NCBI RefSeq assembly: GCF_900608595.1
Contig: NZ_UWYY01000007.1
Span: 186,001 to 250,000 of the forward strand
Length of the DNA stretch: 64,000 nucleotides
Direction: 5' to 3'
Source of the DNA: Promicromonospora panici
GTDB taxonomy: Bacteria > Actinomycetota > Actinomycetes > Actinomycetales > Cellulomonadaceae
The notes under the pieces were generated by a model. The model was given only the letters and a program-made list of their open reading frames with translations, was not told the origin of the DNA and did no database searches. The translations under genes and the position numbers were made by a program. Below are positions 7,983-16,185 of this stretch, one piece after another; the stretch's first letter is position 1; each line of letters begins with the position of its first letter.

Positions 7983-9245
7983 TCAGGGCCGTGCGGTGCC
8001 GCGCCAGCGGCCGATGGCGCCCATGACGTGGTAGATCACCAGGGCGGCGGCGGTGCCCAGCGCGATGCCCCCGAACTGCAGGTCGCCGGCCGTCCAGGTG
8101 AAGTCGGCGATGCCGATGACGAGCGGCACGGCGGCCGTCGTCAGGTTCACCGGATCGGAGAAGTTCACCCTCCCCTGCACCAAGATGCGGGCGCCCAGGA
8201 TGCCGATCATCCCGTAGAGCATCGTCGTGGCGCCGCCGAGCACGCCTGCGGGGACGCTGGCGATCATGGCGCCGACCTTCGGCGAGAGGCTGAGCGCCAG
8301 CGCACCGAACGCGGCCACCCAGTACGCCGCCGTCGAGTAGACGCGGGACGCCGCCATGACGCCGATGTTCTCCGCGTACGTCGTGGTGCCGGAGCCGCCG
8401 CCGAGGCCGGCCAGGGTCGTGGCGACGCCGTCGGCCAGGAGGGCACGGCCGGTGAGCGGGTCGTAGTTGCGGCCGGTCATCGCGGCGACCGACTTCACGT
8501 GCCCGACGTTCTCCGCGATGAGGACCAGCACCACCGGGAGGAACAGCCCGAGCACTCCCGGGTCGAACGACGGCGCGACGAACTGCGGCAGACCGAGCCA
8601 GCCGGCCTGCTCGACCTGCGAGAAGTCGACCTCGCCGCGCACCGCGGCGAACACGTACCCGATGACGACGCCGAGCAGGATCGCCAGGCGGCCCAGGAGG
8701 CCCCTGAACAGGACCTGGATCAGGATGATCGACGCGAGGGTCACCACCGCGGTCAGCGGAGCGACCTGGAAGTTGGTCCACGCCACCGGCGCCAGGTTGA
8801 GGCCGATCAGCGCCACGATCACGCCCGTCACGACGGGCGGCATGGCGACCTGGATCCAGCGCGGCCCTGCGAAGTGCACCACCACGCCGACGATCGCCAG
8901 CAGCAGCCCGGTGGCGAGGATGCCGCCGAGCGCCACCGACTGCCCGCCCGACGCCGTCGCCGCCGTGACCGGCGCGATGAACGCGAAGCTCGACCCCAGG
9001 TAGCTCGGCAGCTTGTTGCCGGTGATCAGCAGGAACGCGATGGTGCCGAGCGCAGAGAAGAACAGGGTGGTCGCCGGGTCGAACTCGGTGAGGGCCGGCA
9101 CCAGGAAGGTGGCGCCGAACATCGCGACGATGTGCTGCAGGCCGATCCCGATCGTGCGCGGCCAGCTCAGCCGCTCGTCGGGGGCGACCACCTCCCCGGG
9201 TGTGATGCGGGCACCATCACCGTGCAGTTTCCAGCCGAGTCGCAT
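7983..9245 (-). CDS. uracil/xanthine:H+ symporter (NCS2/NAT family)
   Basis: The 420-residue protein has about fourteen hydrophobic segments and the nucleobase-ascorbate transporter core: GLQHIVAMFGATFLVP early, ENVGHVKSVAAMTGR in TM8, and GGGSGTTTYAENIGVMAASRV in TM10. The second Asn-rich motif and the Glu-Asn pair bind the nucleobase in UraA. It is likely to import uracil or xanthine. I used the ATG at 9245 (MRLGWKLHG), which directly precedes the conserved cytoplasmic segment; the longer upstream frame runs into the cutinase gene. A uracil phosphoribosyltransferase gene sits 30 kb away. Confidence 0.9.
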   Translation of the reverse strand: MRLGWKLHGDGARITPGEVVAPDERLSWPRTIGIGLQHIVAMFGATFLVPALTEFDPATTLFFSALGTIAFLLITGNKLPSYLGSSFAFIAPVTAATASGGQSVALGGILATGLLLAIVGVVVHFAGPRWIQVAMPPVVTGVIVALIGLNLAPVAWTNFQVAPLTAVVTLASIILIQVLFRGLLGRLAILLGVVIGYVFAAVRGEVDFSQVEQAGWLGLPQFVAPSFDPGVLGLFLPVVLVLIAENVGHVKSVAAMTGRNYDPLTGRALLADGVATTLAGLGGGSGTTTYAENIGVMAASRVYSTAAYWVAAFGALALSLSPKVGAMIASVPAGVLGGATTMLYGMIGILGARILVQGRVNFSDPVNLTTAAVPLVIGIADFTWTAGDLQFGGIALGTAAALVIYHVMGAIGRWRGTARP

Positions 9246-9262
9246 GCGCCTGTCCTTGATCT

Positions 9263-9280
9263 CGCGACGGGAGTGTCGCG
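9263..9280 (-). terminator. small hairpin after the cutinase gene
   Basis: CGCGAC (9263-9268) pairs with GTCGCG (9275-9280) in the 41-base gap between the cutinase stop and the permease start. It is short and could be a weak terminator or chance. Confidence 0.3.
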
Positions 9281-9286
9281 CGGATC

Positions 9287-10150
9287 CTATGCGCAGGTGC
9301 TGCGGTACTCGCTGATCTCGTCGTCCACGGCCGGCGGCGGGCACAGGAACTGCTGGTAGCGCTCGTCGTCGTCCACATACCGCTTCAGCCAGGAGAGGCT
9401 GTACCGGGCGATCAAGGTGTTCGGCGCGCTGGGTGCGGAGTGTGAGGCGTCGCGGAGCTCCAGGTACGCCTTGTCGCCGTCCGCCGGCAGCGACTCGTAG
9501 ATCGGCTCGGCATGCGACCGCGGCCGCGCCACGACGTCGTCCTCGGCGCCGATGACCAGGGTCGGTGCGGTGACCTCTGGGAAGGTCTTGTCCACGCTCC
9601 ACGGCGTCATCGGGACGATCGCCTGCAGCGCCGGATAGTCCTTGGCCGCCTCCAGGCTGCCGCCACCGCCCATCGAGTGACCCATCACGGCGAGCCGGTC
9701 GGGGTCGATCCGGTCCGCCAGCTCGGTGCGTCCCAGGAAGCTCAGCGCGGCGAGCACCTGGTCGCCGCGCCGGGTGGGCGAGTCGGAGGTGCTGAGGGTG
9801 TCGATGGTGAACACCACGAAGCCCTGGGAGGCCAGCCGCGGGCCGAGCCAGGCGATGGCCGCCTGCGAGGAGCTGTAGCCCGGGGAGACGGCGACCGCGC
9901 CGAACGTCCCCTCGGACGTGTCGGTCGGGTAGTAGACGGTGCCGCCGCCGAACCCGTCGGCGGAGGCGCGGGTGACGACCGCCATCCCGATCTCGAAGGT
10001 GCCGCGGGGCGCCTCGATGCTCTCCTCGGTCGGGTCGGGGCCACGCTGGTAGCCGTCGTCGGCGACCGCGGCGGGGACCGCGCCGAACGTTCCTACGGTG
10101 AGGGCGGTCGCCGCCAGGGCGGCACGGAAGACACGAGAAAAGCTCTGCAT
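9287..10150 (-). CDS. secreted cutinase/polyester hydrolase, PET-hydrolase-like
   Basis: The 287-residue precursor has a signal peptide (about 1-32, ending AAVADD) and then an alpha/beta-hydrolase of the actinobacterial cutinase type. Motifs follow the LCC/TfCut2 pattern: oxyanion loop SPGYSSSQAAIAWLGPRLAS, RGDQVLAAL, nucleophile elbow GHSMGGGGSLEAA (Ser159), TPW after it, acid in GAEDDVV (probably Asp205), base in DASHSAPS (His237), and two C-terminal cysteines (FLCPPP, STCA) that form the family disulfide. These enzymes cleave cutin and synthetic polyesters outside the cell. Unlike LCC, the residue after SPGY is Ser. The start ATG at 10150 begins the signal peptide. It is a single gene, transcribed towards the permease. 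Confidence 0.9.
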   Translation of the reverse strand: MQSFSRVFRAALAATALTVGTFGAVPAAVADDGYQRGPDPTEESIEAPRGTFEIGMAVVTRASADGFGGGTVYYPTDTSEGTFGAVAVSPGYSSSQAAIAWLGPRLASQGFVVFTIDTLSTSDSPTRRGDQVLAALSFLGRTELADRIDPDRLAVMGHSMGGGGSLEAAKDYPALQAIVPMTPWSVDKTFPEVTAPTLVIGAEDDVVARPRSHAEPIYESLPADGDKAYLELRDASHSAPSAPNTLIARYSLSWLKRYVDDDERYQQFLCPPPAVDDEISEYRSTCA

Positions 10151-10254
10151 GGAGTTCTCCTGTGGTGTGTCGCGAGAAGCGGCCGACACGACCATAAGAA
10201 GAATCTCTCCACTCGGCCTGCGCTAGCTGTCATTCCATGCCGCCAGCCCCGGTG

Positions 10255-11181
10255 TCAGCCCAGTTGCGGGCGGACCTCGCGCGCGATCAGGTCCAGGTGG
10301 TCCAGGTCCGCCAGGTCGAGGATCTGGAGGTAGACGCGCTGGATCCCCTCCGCCTCGAGGGCCTTGAGGCGGTCCACCACCTCGGTGACGGTGCCCGCGA
10401 TGCCGTGCTCGCGCAGCTCGGCCGGCTCGCGGCCGATCGCCGCCGCGCGCCGGGCGAACTCGGCCTCGTCCTGCCCGACGGCGGTGACCAGCGCCACCGA
10501 CTGGACCAGCGACCCGGGCGCGCGCCCGGCGTCGGACAGCGCCTTCTCGACTACCTTGATCCGCTCGCCGACCGTGTCGAGCTCCGGGAACGACTGGTTG
10601 TACTCGTCGCCGTACTTCGCCGCCAGCGCGGGTGTCCGGCGCGGGCCGCCGCCCCCGACGAGCACGGGGATCTTCGGCTGCGTGGGCTTCGGCAGGGCGG
10701 GCGAGTCGACGAGCTGGTAGTGCTCGCCGGAGAAGGAGAACGTCTCCCCGACCGGGGTCTCCCACAGGCCCGTGATGATCGCGAGCTGCTCCTCGAGGAG
10801 GCCGAACCGCTTGTCCGGGAACGGGATGCCGTACGCGCTGTGCTCCGCCGCGAACCAGCCCGTGCCGAGGCCGAACTCGACGCGGCCGCCGGACATCTGG
10901 TCCACCTGGGCCACTTGGATCGCGAGGACGCCGGGGTGCCGGAACGTCGCCGAGGACACCAGCGTGCCGAGCCGCACCGTCGAGGTCTCGCGCGCGAGAC
11001 CGGCGAGCGTGACCCAGGAGTCGGTCGGGCCGGGCAGGCCGTCGCCGCCCATGGCGAGGTAGTGGTCCGAGCGGAAGTACGCGCTGAACCCCAGCCGCTC
11101 GGTCGCCTGGGCGACAGCAAGCTGGTCGTCGTACGTCGCACCCTGCTGGGGCTCGGTGAAGATACGCAGGTCGAGAGTCAT
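10255..11181 (-). CDS. LLM-class F420-dependent-type oxidoreductase
   Basis: The 308-residue protein is a luciferase-like TIM-barrel oxidoreductase. Family features are DLRIFTEPQ at the first strand, YFRSDHYLAMGG, TSTVRLGTLVSSATFRHPGVLA, GRVEFGLGTGWF, IPVLVGGGGPRRTPALAAKYGDEYN (segments conserved in the F420 subgroup), and a C-terminal VYLQILDL. It probably uses F420 or FMN; the substrate is unknown. The ATG at 11181 starts the first strand, and the upstream in-frame extension crosses a palindrome and is rejected. It is divergent from a small membrane-protein gene. Confidence 0.87.
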   Translation of the reverse strand: MTLDLRIFTEPQQGATYDDQLAVAQATERLGFSAYFRSDHYLAMGGDGLPGPTDSWVTLAGLARETSTVRLGTLVSSATFRHPGVLAIQVAQVDQMSGGRVEFGLGTGWFAAEHSAYGIPFPDKRFGLLEEQLAIITGLWETPVGETFSFSGEHYQLVDSPALPKPTQPKIPVLVGGGGPRRTPALAAKYGDEYNQSFPELDTVGERIKVVEKALSDAGRAPGSLVQSVALVTAVGQDEAEFARRAAAIGREPAELREHGIAGTVTEVVDRLKALEAEGIQRVYLQILDLADLDHLDLIAREVRPQLG

Positions 11182-11209
11182 GGCCACAACGATGCCACGA
11201 CGCCCAGCG

Positions 11210-11276
11210 TTGGCTGTGAGCGTGATCGTTGCGACTTCGTGCCCGATTCGGGCGCAACGATCGCGCCCACAGCCAA
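11210..11276. repeat. 67-bp imperfect palindrome with inner stem
   Basis: Arms of 24 bases (11210-11233 and 11253-11276) match at 22 of 24 positions, the two differences being G-U compatible. A second stem, GCCCGA/TCGGGC, lies in the 19-base loop. It sits between the divergent LLM and small-membrane-protein genes, so it is not a simple terminator. Confidence 0.75.
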
Positions 11277-11301
11277 GGGGGTCAGCGGCTACGCTCACTG
11301 C

Positions 11302-11496
11302 GTGACCGGGATCCGTTGGGGAAGTCTCGCCACCGTCGTCGGCGGCGGGGTGATCTTTCTGGTGTGTCTGGTGGGCGTTGTGCTCGGGCATCTGTGGTCG
11401 GCCGTGCCGGGCGCGATCGGCCTCCTGATGGCGGTTCGCGAGGTGCGCTACCTGCGCAGACTGCGGTCGGGCAAGATCTCGGCGCGGGAAAATTAG
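11302..11496 (+). CDS. small two-helix membrane protein
   Basis: The 64-residue product starting at GTG 11302 has a hydrophobic hairpin: helix one about residues 8-28 (LATVVGGGVIFLVCLVGVVLG) is followed by Trp-Ser and helix two, AVPGAIGLLMAV, then a basic tail RYLRRLRSGK. A TACGCT box 8 bases before the GTG suggests a leaderless message. I do not recognise a family. A TetR gene follows 70 bases later on the same strand. Confidence 0.6.
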   Translation: MTGIRWGSLATVVGGGVIFLVCLVGVVLGHLWSAVPGAIGLLMAVREVRYLRRLRSGKISAREN

Positions 11497-11566
11497 CACC
11501 GTGGACGTCACGTTTCGTTCAAGGACTCTTCACGCCGGCCGGGGGCCACGCGGTAGCCTGCCAGGC

Positions 11567-12316
11567 ATGACCGCCGTCCGTACGCACACGCACGCACAGG
11601 CAGTCGACGTTGCGGTGGATCTGTTCACCCGGCAGGGGTACGAGGGAACCACCGTCGAAGAGATCGCCGACGCCGCAAAGGTCAGCCGCGCCACGTTCTT
11701 CCGCCGGTTTCGCTCGAAGGAGGACGTGGTCTTCGCCGACCACGAGCTGCTCCTCGAGGAGGTCGTGGTCATGCTGGCCGCCACCCGTCCCGACGCTCGC
11801 GCCAGCGAGGAAGCAGGGCACGACCTCGGGCGCGCCTGGGACCCCGACATCGACCCGTACCTCGAGGTGTGCCGCGCCGCACGCATGGTGTTCGACCACC
11901 ACGTGGGCCAGCGCGAGACCTCGCTGGCCCGGTACGCGCTGCTGCAGCAGGTCCCCGCTCTGCGCGACCGGGAGCTGATCACCACGCACCGCTACGAGCG
12001 GGCGTTCACGCACTACCTGCGGGACACACTGCCGCCGGAGCGGTCGGCGTCCACGACGTCCATCGCGTTCGCGGCCTCCGTCGTCGCGGTGCACAACGCG
12101 ATCCTGCGGCGCTGGCTGCGGACGCCGACGCTCGACCTGCGGCCCGAGCTGGAGGAGGCGTTCGCCGACCTGCGGCGCGCCGCCGTCATCGGCACGACAG
12201 GCCACCCGCCGGCCGACGACGGCGCCCCGCCCGTCCGCCGCGTGATCGTCACCGTGGTGGAGGGTGGGGCCGGGCCCGACGAGGTGGCCCGGGCCGTCCG
12301 GGACGCCCTCGTCTGA
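11567..12316 (+). CDS. TetR-family transcriptional regulator
   Basis: The 249-residue protein has a classical TetR N-terminus: AVDVAVDLFTRQGYEGTTVEEIADAAKVSRATFFRRFRSKEDVVF (helix-turn-helix in its second half). A C-terminal helical domain includes HHVGQRETSLARYALLQQVP, a segment seen in TetR proteins annotated near MftR/AcrR. The ATG at 11567 follows a GTAGCCT box closely, so the transcript has a short leader. No obvious target lies beside it; the preceding small membrane protein is the nearest candidate. Confidence 0.85.
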   Translation: MTAVRTHTHAQAVDVAVDLFTRQGYEGTTVEEIADAAKVSRATFFRRFRSKEDVVFADHELLLEEVVVMLAATRPDARASEEAGHDLGRAWDPDIDPYLEVCRAARMVFDHHVGQRETSLARYALLQQVPALRDRELITTHRYERAFTHYLRDTLPPERSASTTSIAFAASVVAVHNAILRRWLRTPTLDLRPELEEAFADLRRAAVIGTTGHPPADDGAPPVRRVIVTVVEGGAGPDEVARAVRDALV

Positions 12317-12396
12317 CATGTGGCAGACCAGACATTCCCGGCGGGAATGGGCACGTGGCATCCTGTGTTCCGCTAGACATCGTGCATCGAATGCAC

Positions 12397-12530
12397 ACGT
12401 GCTCCGGGGTCGGTGAAATTCCGAGCCGGCGGTTATAGTCCGCGACCCGGGTCGTTCCTTCGGGAAGGACCCGGTTGACCTGGTGAGACTCCAGGACCGA
12501 CGGTCAAAGTCCGGATGGGAGGAAGCACGT
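12397..12530 (+). ncRNA. FMN riboswitch (RFN element)
   Basis: The conserved RFN core is plain: GGGGTCGGTGAAATTCCGA, then CGGCGGTTATAGTCCGCGACCC, a variable hairpin with a TTCG-type loop, GGTTGACCTGGTGA, and ACCGACGGTCAAAGTCCGGATGGGAG (each segment conserved in position). P1 pairs ACGTGCT (12397-12403) with AGCACGT (12524-12530). The following 114 bases can fold CCCTC and GGAGTCC against the GGACTTCG and GAGAGGG ribosome-site region, which would hide the start of the downstream gene when FMN is bound. FMN is thus expected to lower expression of the riboflavin transporter. Confidence 0.95.
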
Positions 12531-12644
12531 GCGGCGCGCGCCGTCGACCCCTCGGGGCCACGGCGACACGCCGTCGTCGGCGCCCTCGTGGCGCGCCGGC
12601 CCTCACCCCGGAGTCCCTGTGCGGACTTCGGAGAGGGAAGAGAC

Positions 12645-13331
12645 ATGGACTGGTTCCGCGCCGCCTACGACGCGATGTTCCTGGTCGGCGACCAGCAGAT
12701 CTACTGGCGAGAGGTGATCGGCAACCTGTTCGGGCTGGCGTCCGCGCTGGGCGGGCTGCGGCGCAAGGTGTGGGCGTGGCCGGTGGGCATCGTCGGGAAC
12801 ATCCTGCTCTTCACCGTCTTCATGGGCTCGTGGTTCGGCGAGACGACGCGGGCCGACATGCTGGGCCAGGCCGGCCGCCAGATCATGTTCATCGCCGTCT
12901 CGGTCTACGGCTGGTACCGCTGGCGCCAGACCCGGCGGCTGGGCGGCGTCGGCACGGTGGCGGTGCACCCGCGCTGGGCCTCCTGGCGGGCGCGCGTCGG
13001 CCTGATCACCGGGATGTTCGCCGGCACGCTGCTCCTCACTCCGCTCTTCCGGACCCTGGGCTCGTACGAGCCGGTCTGGGCCGACGCGTGGATCTTCATG
13101 GGCTCCGTGCTCGCCACCTACGGCATGGCCAAGGGCTGGGTCGAGTTCTGGCTGATCTGGGTCGCCGTCGACCTCGTCGGCGTGCCGCTGCTGTTCTCGG
13201 CGGGGTACTGGGCGACCGCCCTGATGTACCTGGTCTACGGCCTGTTCACGCTGTTCGGGTTCTTCGCGTGGTGGCGCATCAGCCGGCGCGAGAGCGCCGA
13301 GCCGGACGAGGTGGTGGCTGCGGCCGCCTGA
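12645..13331 (+). CDS. ribM: riboflavin transporter RibM (PnuX), PnuC family
   Basis: The 228-residue membrane protein has about six to seven helices and PnuC-family features: NLFGLASALGGLRRKVWAWPVGIVGN at the start, QIMFIAVSVYGWYRWRQ (the WxxW-like substrate motif region), and a C-terminal LVYGLFTLFGFFAWWR. PnuC proteins take up vitamin precursors by facilitated diffusion. The FMN riboswitch directly upstream identifies this one as the riboflavin-specific RibM/PnuX type. The ATG at 12645 follows GAGAGGGAAG. A longer upstream in-frame extension would run through the riboswitch and is rejected. Confidence 0.93.
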   Translation: MDWFRAAYDAMFLVGDQQIYWREVIGNLFGLASALGGLRRKVWAWPVGIVGNILLFTVFMGSWFGETTRADMLGQAGRQIMFIAVSVYGWYRWRQTRRLGGVGTVAVHPRWASWRARVGLITGMFAGTLLLTPLFRTLGSYEPVWADAWIFMGSVLATYGMAKGWVEFWLIWVAVDLVGVPLLFSAGYWATALMYLVYGLFTLFGFFAWWRISRRESAEPDEVVAAAA

Positions 13332-13350
13332 TCGGATACCGTCGGCGCCC

Positions 13351-14499
13351 GTGACGGCACAGGAGCGCACGGCCAGGATCGGGATCGTCGGCTCGGGCTT
13401 CCGGGCCCGGACCATGCTGCGGGTCCTGCACGCGCTGCCGGACCGGTTCGAGGTCGCGGGCGTGGCCACGCGCAACGCGGCCGACCGGGATCAGCTCGCC
13501 ACCCGCGGCCTGCCCGCGGCGGGCCTGCCCGGGCTCCCGGCGTCCGCCTATGCGTCGGTCCGCGAGCTGCTCGACGGCGGCCGGCCCGACCTCGTCCTGC
13601 TGACGCTGCCGGCGGGCCCCGCCCAGCCGGTGATCCGTGACCTCGCCGCCGCGGGCGTCCCCGTGCTCACGGAGACGCCCGCGGCCGGCACGGTCGAGGA
13701 GCTGGCGGCACTGCAACGGCTCGTGGACGACGGCGCCTGCGTGCACGTCGCCGAGCAGTACCACCTGGAGCCGCTGGTCGGGGCGCAGCTCGCCGTCGCG
13801 GCGTCGGGCCTGCTCGGCCGGGTCACGGACGCGCACGTCTCGATCGCGCACGACTACCACGGCCTCAGCGTGCTGCGCCGCGCCCTGGGGATCACGTTCG
13901 AGGACGCCGAGATCACCGCGCGGCGCGACACCCGCCGGGTGCTGCCCAGCCCCAGCCGGGCCGGCGACCCCGACGACCTCGCCCCGGTCGACACGGTGCA
14001 CGCGACCGCGTGGCTCGACTTCGGCGACCGGCTCGGCACCTACGAGTTCGACGACGTCCAGTACCGCTCCTGGGTGCGCTCTCCCGCGCTGCTGGTCCGC
14101 GGGGAGCGCGGCGAGCTGCGGGACGACGTCGTGCGGCACGTCGGTGCCGACGGGCTCCCCCGGCGTTCCAGGCTGGAGCGGATCGCGGCGGGCGGGGCCG
14201 GCAGCCACGAGGGCCTGTTCCTGCGCGGCTACACGCTCGACGCCGAGTGGCTGTACCGCAACACCTTCCGCCCGGCTCGCCTGCCCGACGACGAGCTGTC
14301 GATAGCCCGCGTCGTCGCCGACATGGCCGACCACGTGCTGCACGGCGCGCCCGCCCCGTACTCCGTGGCCGAGGCGGCGCAGGACCAGTACCTCCAGCTC
14401 GAGGTGCGGCGCGCCGCGGCGTCGGGCGAACGGGTGCGGACCCGGCCGCAGGCATGGGCGGGCGGGCCCGCCTGCCGCCACGGCGCGGAGCGCGCCTAG
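13351..14499 (+). CDS. Gfo/Idh/MocA-family oxidoreductase
   Basis: The 382-residue protein starts at GTG 13351, 19 bases after ribM. An N-terminal Rossmann domain shows IGIVGSGFRARTMLRVLHAL (the GxGxxx dinucleotide motif), followed by VATRNAADRDQLA, LLTLPAGPAQPVI and VLTETPAAGTVEEL, where the usual catalytic EKP is ETP. The middle contains the histidine-rich HVSIAHDYHGLSVLRRALG. It is likely an NAD(P)-dependent sugar or inositol-type dehydrogenase. Loss of the EKP lysine means activity is uncertain. Cotranscription with ribM is possible but gives no pathway clue. Confidence 0.82.
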   Translation: MTAQERTARIGIVGSGFRARTMLRVLHALPDRFEVAGVATRNAADRDQLATRGLPAAGLPGLPASAYASVRELLDGGRPDLVLLTLPAGPAQPVIRDLAAAGVPVLTETPAAGTVEELAALQRLVDDGACVHVAEQYHLEPLVGAQLAVAASGLLGRVTDAHVSIAHDYHGLSVLRRALGITFEDAEITARRDTRRVLPSPSRAGDPDDLAPVDTVHATAWLDFGDRLGTYEFDDVQYRSWVRSPALLVRGERGELRDDVVRHVGADGLPRRSRLERIAAGGAGSHEGLFLRGYTLDAEWLYRNTFRPARLPDDELSIARVVADMADHVLHGAPAPYSVAEAAQDQYLQLEVRRAAASGERVRTRPQAWAGGPACRHGAERA

Positions 14500-14515
14500 C
14501 CCGGCGCCGCCGCGG

Positions 14516-14705
14516 CTAACGCCCGGTGGACGCCGCCGCCGAGCTGTTGAACTCCGCCGCGAGCAGGTCGAGCAGGCCAGGGAACCGGCGTTCGACCTGT
14601 GCCCGGCGCAGCCTGACGCCCTTCCCGTTGCCGTAGTTGATCTCGCAGAGCAGCCCCGAGTCGACAAGCGTCCGGAAGTGGTGGGTCCGGGTCTGCTTGG
14701 CGACC
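14516..14705 (-). pseudogene. 3' remnant of an ArsR-type regulator
   Basis: On the minus strand a clean frame reads VAKQTRTHHFRTLVDSGLL (recognition helix and turn of ArsR-like regulators), continues through EINYGNGKGVRLRRAQVERRFPGLLDLLAAEF and stops at 14516. This C-terminal half matches ArsR-type regulators that start with about 50 further residues. No start codon or N-terminal half is present. The frame breaks near 14705, exactly where an opposing remnant begins. Confidence 0.6.
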
Positions 14706-14706
14706 G

Positions 14707-14926
14707 GAGGCCCTCGCGGACCATCCCGGCGACCACGCCCGCGCGTTCCAGGTCTACGAGGCGCAGCAGCGGCGCTCGGTGGACCCGCGACACCGGCGCA
14801 CCCCCCCTGGCCGCCACGCTGCTGATTCCGCGCACCCGCGGCGGGCTCGCGGTGCGCAACGCCGTCGGCCGCGCCCTGGGACGCGCCACGCGCACGGACG
14901 CTCCGATGAGACCTAGTATCGCTTGA
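14707..14926 (+). pseudogene. 3' remnant of a probable FAD-dependent monooxygenase
   Basis: From 14707 one plus-strand frame reads EALADHPGDHARAFQVYEAQ and RRSVDP, and a second frame reads LLIPRTRGGLAVRNAVGRA before a stop at 14926. Both phrases resemble the C-terminal tail of FAD-dependent aromatic monooxygenases (ALxxHPxDxxxAxxxYE...RPxV, then ...PRTxxGxxxRN). A frameshift separates them and no N-terminal FAD-binding motif exists. The identification is from memory of the family and needs an alignment. Confidence 0.4.
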
Positions 14927-14949
14927 CCTGATACCCGGTTCCCCGCACC

Positions 14950-16179
14950 ATGGAACGCATGACTCAGACTCCCGGCGTGACGGCGCCCGACTACGACGTC
15001 TCGCAACCGCTCGACATCGACTTCGCCGGCACTTTCGCTGACGTCACGGAGGAGGAGCGGGCGCACCAGCTCGCCGTCCGCCGGTTCGTGCAGGACGAGG
15101 TCCTGCCCGTCATCGACGGCTACTGGGAGCGCTACGAGGTCCCGATGGACCTGGTCAAGCGCATGGCCGAGCTGGACTTCCTGCGCGACGGCGTGGACGT
15201 TCCCGGCTTCCCGAAGGTCTCCAAGATGGCCGAGGGCCTGGCCGCGATGGAGATGTCGCGCGGCGACGGCTCCGTGGCCACCATCTGCGGCGTGCAAGGC
15301 GGCCTGGCGCTGCGCTCGATCGTGATGCTCGGCTCTGACGAGCAGATCGCGAAGTACGCCGCGCCGATGGCGCGCGGCGAGGTCCTCGGCGCGTTCGCGC
15401 TGACCGAGCCCACGCACGGCTCGGACTCCGTGGGTCTGGAGACCACCGCGGTCAAGGAGACCCGGGACGGCGTCGAGGGCTATGTCATCAACGGCGAGAA
15501 GAAGTGGATCGGCTTCGGCTCGATCGGCGACATCTCCGTGGTGTGGGCGCGCGGCGAGGACGGCCACGTCCACGGCTACATCGTGCCGCAGGACACCCCT
15601 GGGTACGTCGCCAAGACCATCGAGGGCAAGATCTCGCTGCGCGCCATCCACCAGGCGCACATCGTGCTGACCGACGTGTTCGTCCCGGCCGAGAACCTGC
15701 TGCCGGAGGCCCGCACCTTCAAGGACACCGGTCGTGTGCTGTTCGCGACCCGGCTCGGCGTGGCCTGGGAAGCCGTCGGGCAGGCCGTCGCGTGCTACGA
15801 GGCCGCGGTGGCCTACGCCAAGCAGCGCACGCAGTTCGGGCGGCCGCTCGCGGCGAGCCAGATGGTGCAGGAGCGCCTGACGAAGATGCTGTCGATCCTC
15901 ACCCAGATGCAGCTCCTCGTGAAGCAGCTGACGCGGCTCGACGAGGCCGAGCAGCTCACCGGCCCGCAGGCGTCGCTCGCCAAGTACACGTGCACGCGGG
16001 GTGCGCGCGAGATCGCGGCGATCGCCCGCGACCTGCTGGGCGGCAACGGGATCCTGCTGGAGAACCGCGTGGCGCGGCACTTCGCCGACATCGAGGCCCT
16101 GCACACCTACGAGGGCACCGAGAGCATGCAGGCCCTGATCATCGGCCGCGAGATCACGGGCGCGAGCGCCTTCGCCTGA
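14950..16179 (+). CDS. acyl-CoA dehydrogenase, glutaryl-CoA-dehydrogenase-like
   Basis: The 409-residue flavoenzyme shows the acyl-CoA dehydrogenase order: N-terminal helical domain, FALTEPTHGSDSVGLETTA (FAD and substrate strand), INGEKKWIGFGSIGD, the C-terminal helical domain with KQRTQFGRPLAASQMVQE, DLLGGNGILLEN and HTYEGTESMQALIIGR. The Glu of YEGTES corresponds to the catalytic base of glutaryl-CoA and medium-chain enzymes. SMAEG-like and NGILLE phrases are closest to glutaryl-CoA dehydrogenases. It oxidises an acyl-CoA and passes electrons to ETF. A second ATG at 14959 could be the start instead. It stands alone, so the pathway is not shown. A repeat hairpin follows the stop. Confidence 0.88.
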   Translation: MERMTQTPGVTAPDYDVSQPLDIDFAGTFADVTEEERAHQLAVRRFVQDEVLPVIDGYWERYEVPMDLVKRMAELDFLRDGVDVPGFPKVSKMAEGLAAMEMSRGDGSVATICGVQGGLALRSIVMLGSDEQIAKYAAPMARGEVLGAFALTEPTHGSDSVGLETTAVKETRDGVEGYVINGEKKWIGFGSIGDISVVWARGEDGHVHGYIVPQDTPGYVAKTIEGKISLRAIHQAHIVLTDVFVPAENLLPEARTFKDTGRVLFATRLGVAWEAVGQAVACYEAAVAYAKQRTQFGRPLAASQMVQERLTKMLSILTQMQLLVKQLTRLDEAEQLTGPQASLAKYTCTRGAREIAAIARDLLGGNGILLENRVARHFADIEALHTYEGTESMQALIIGREITGASAFA

Positions 16180-16185
16180 CCCACC

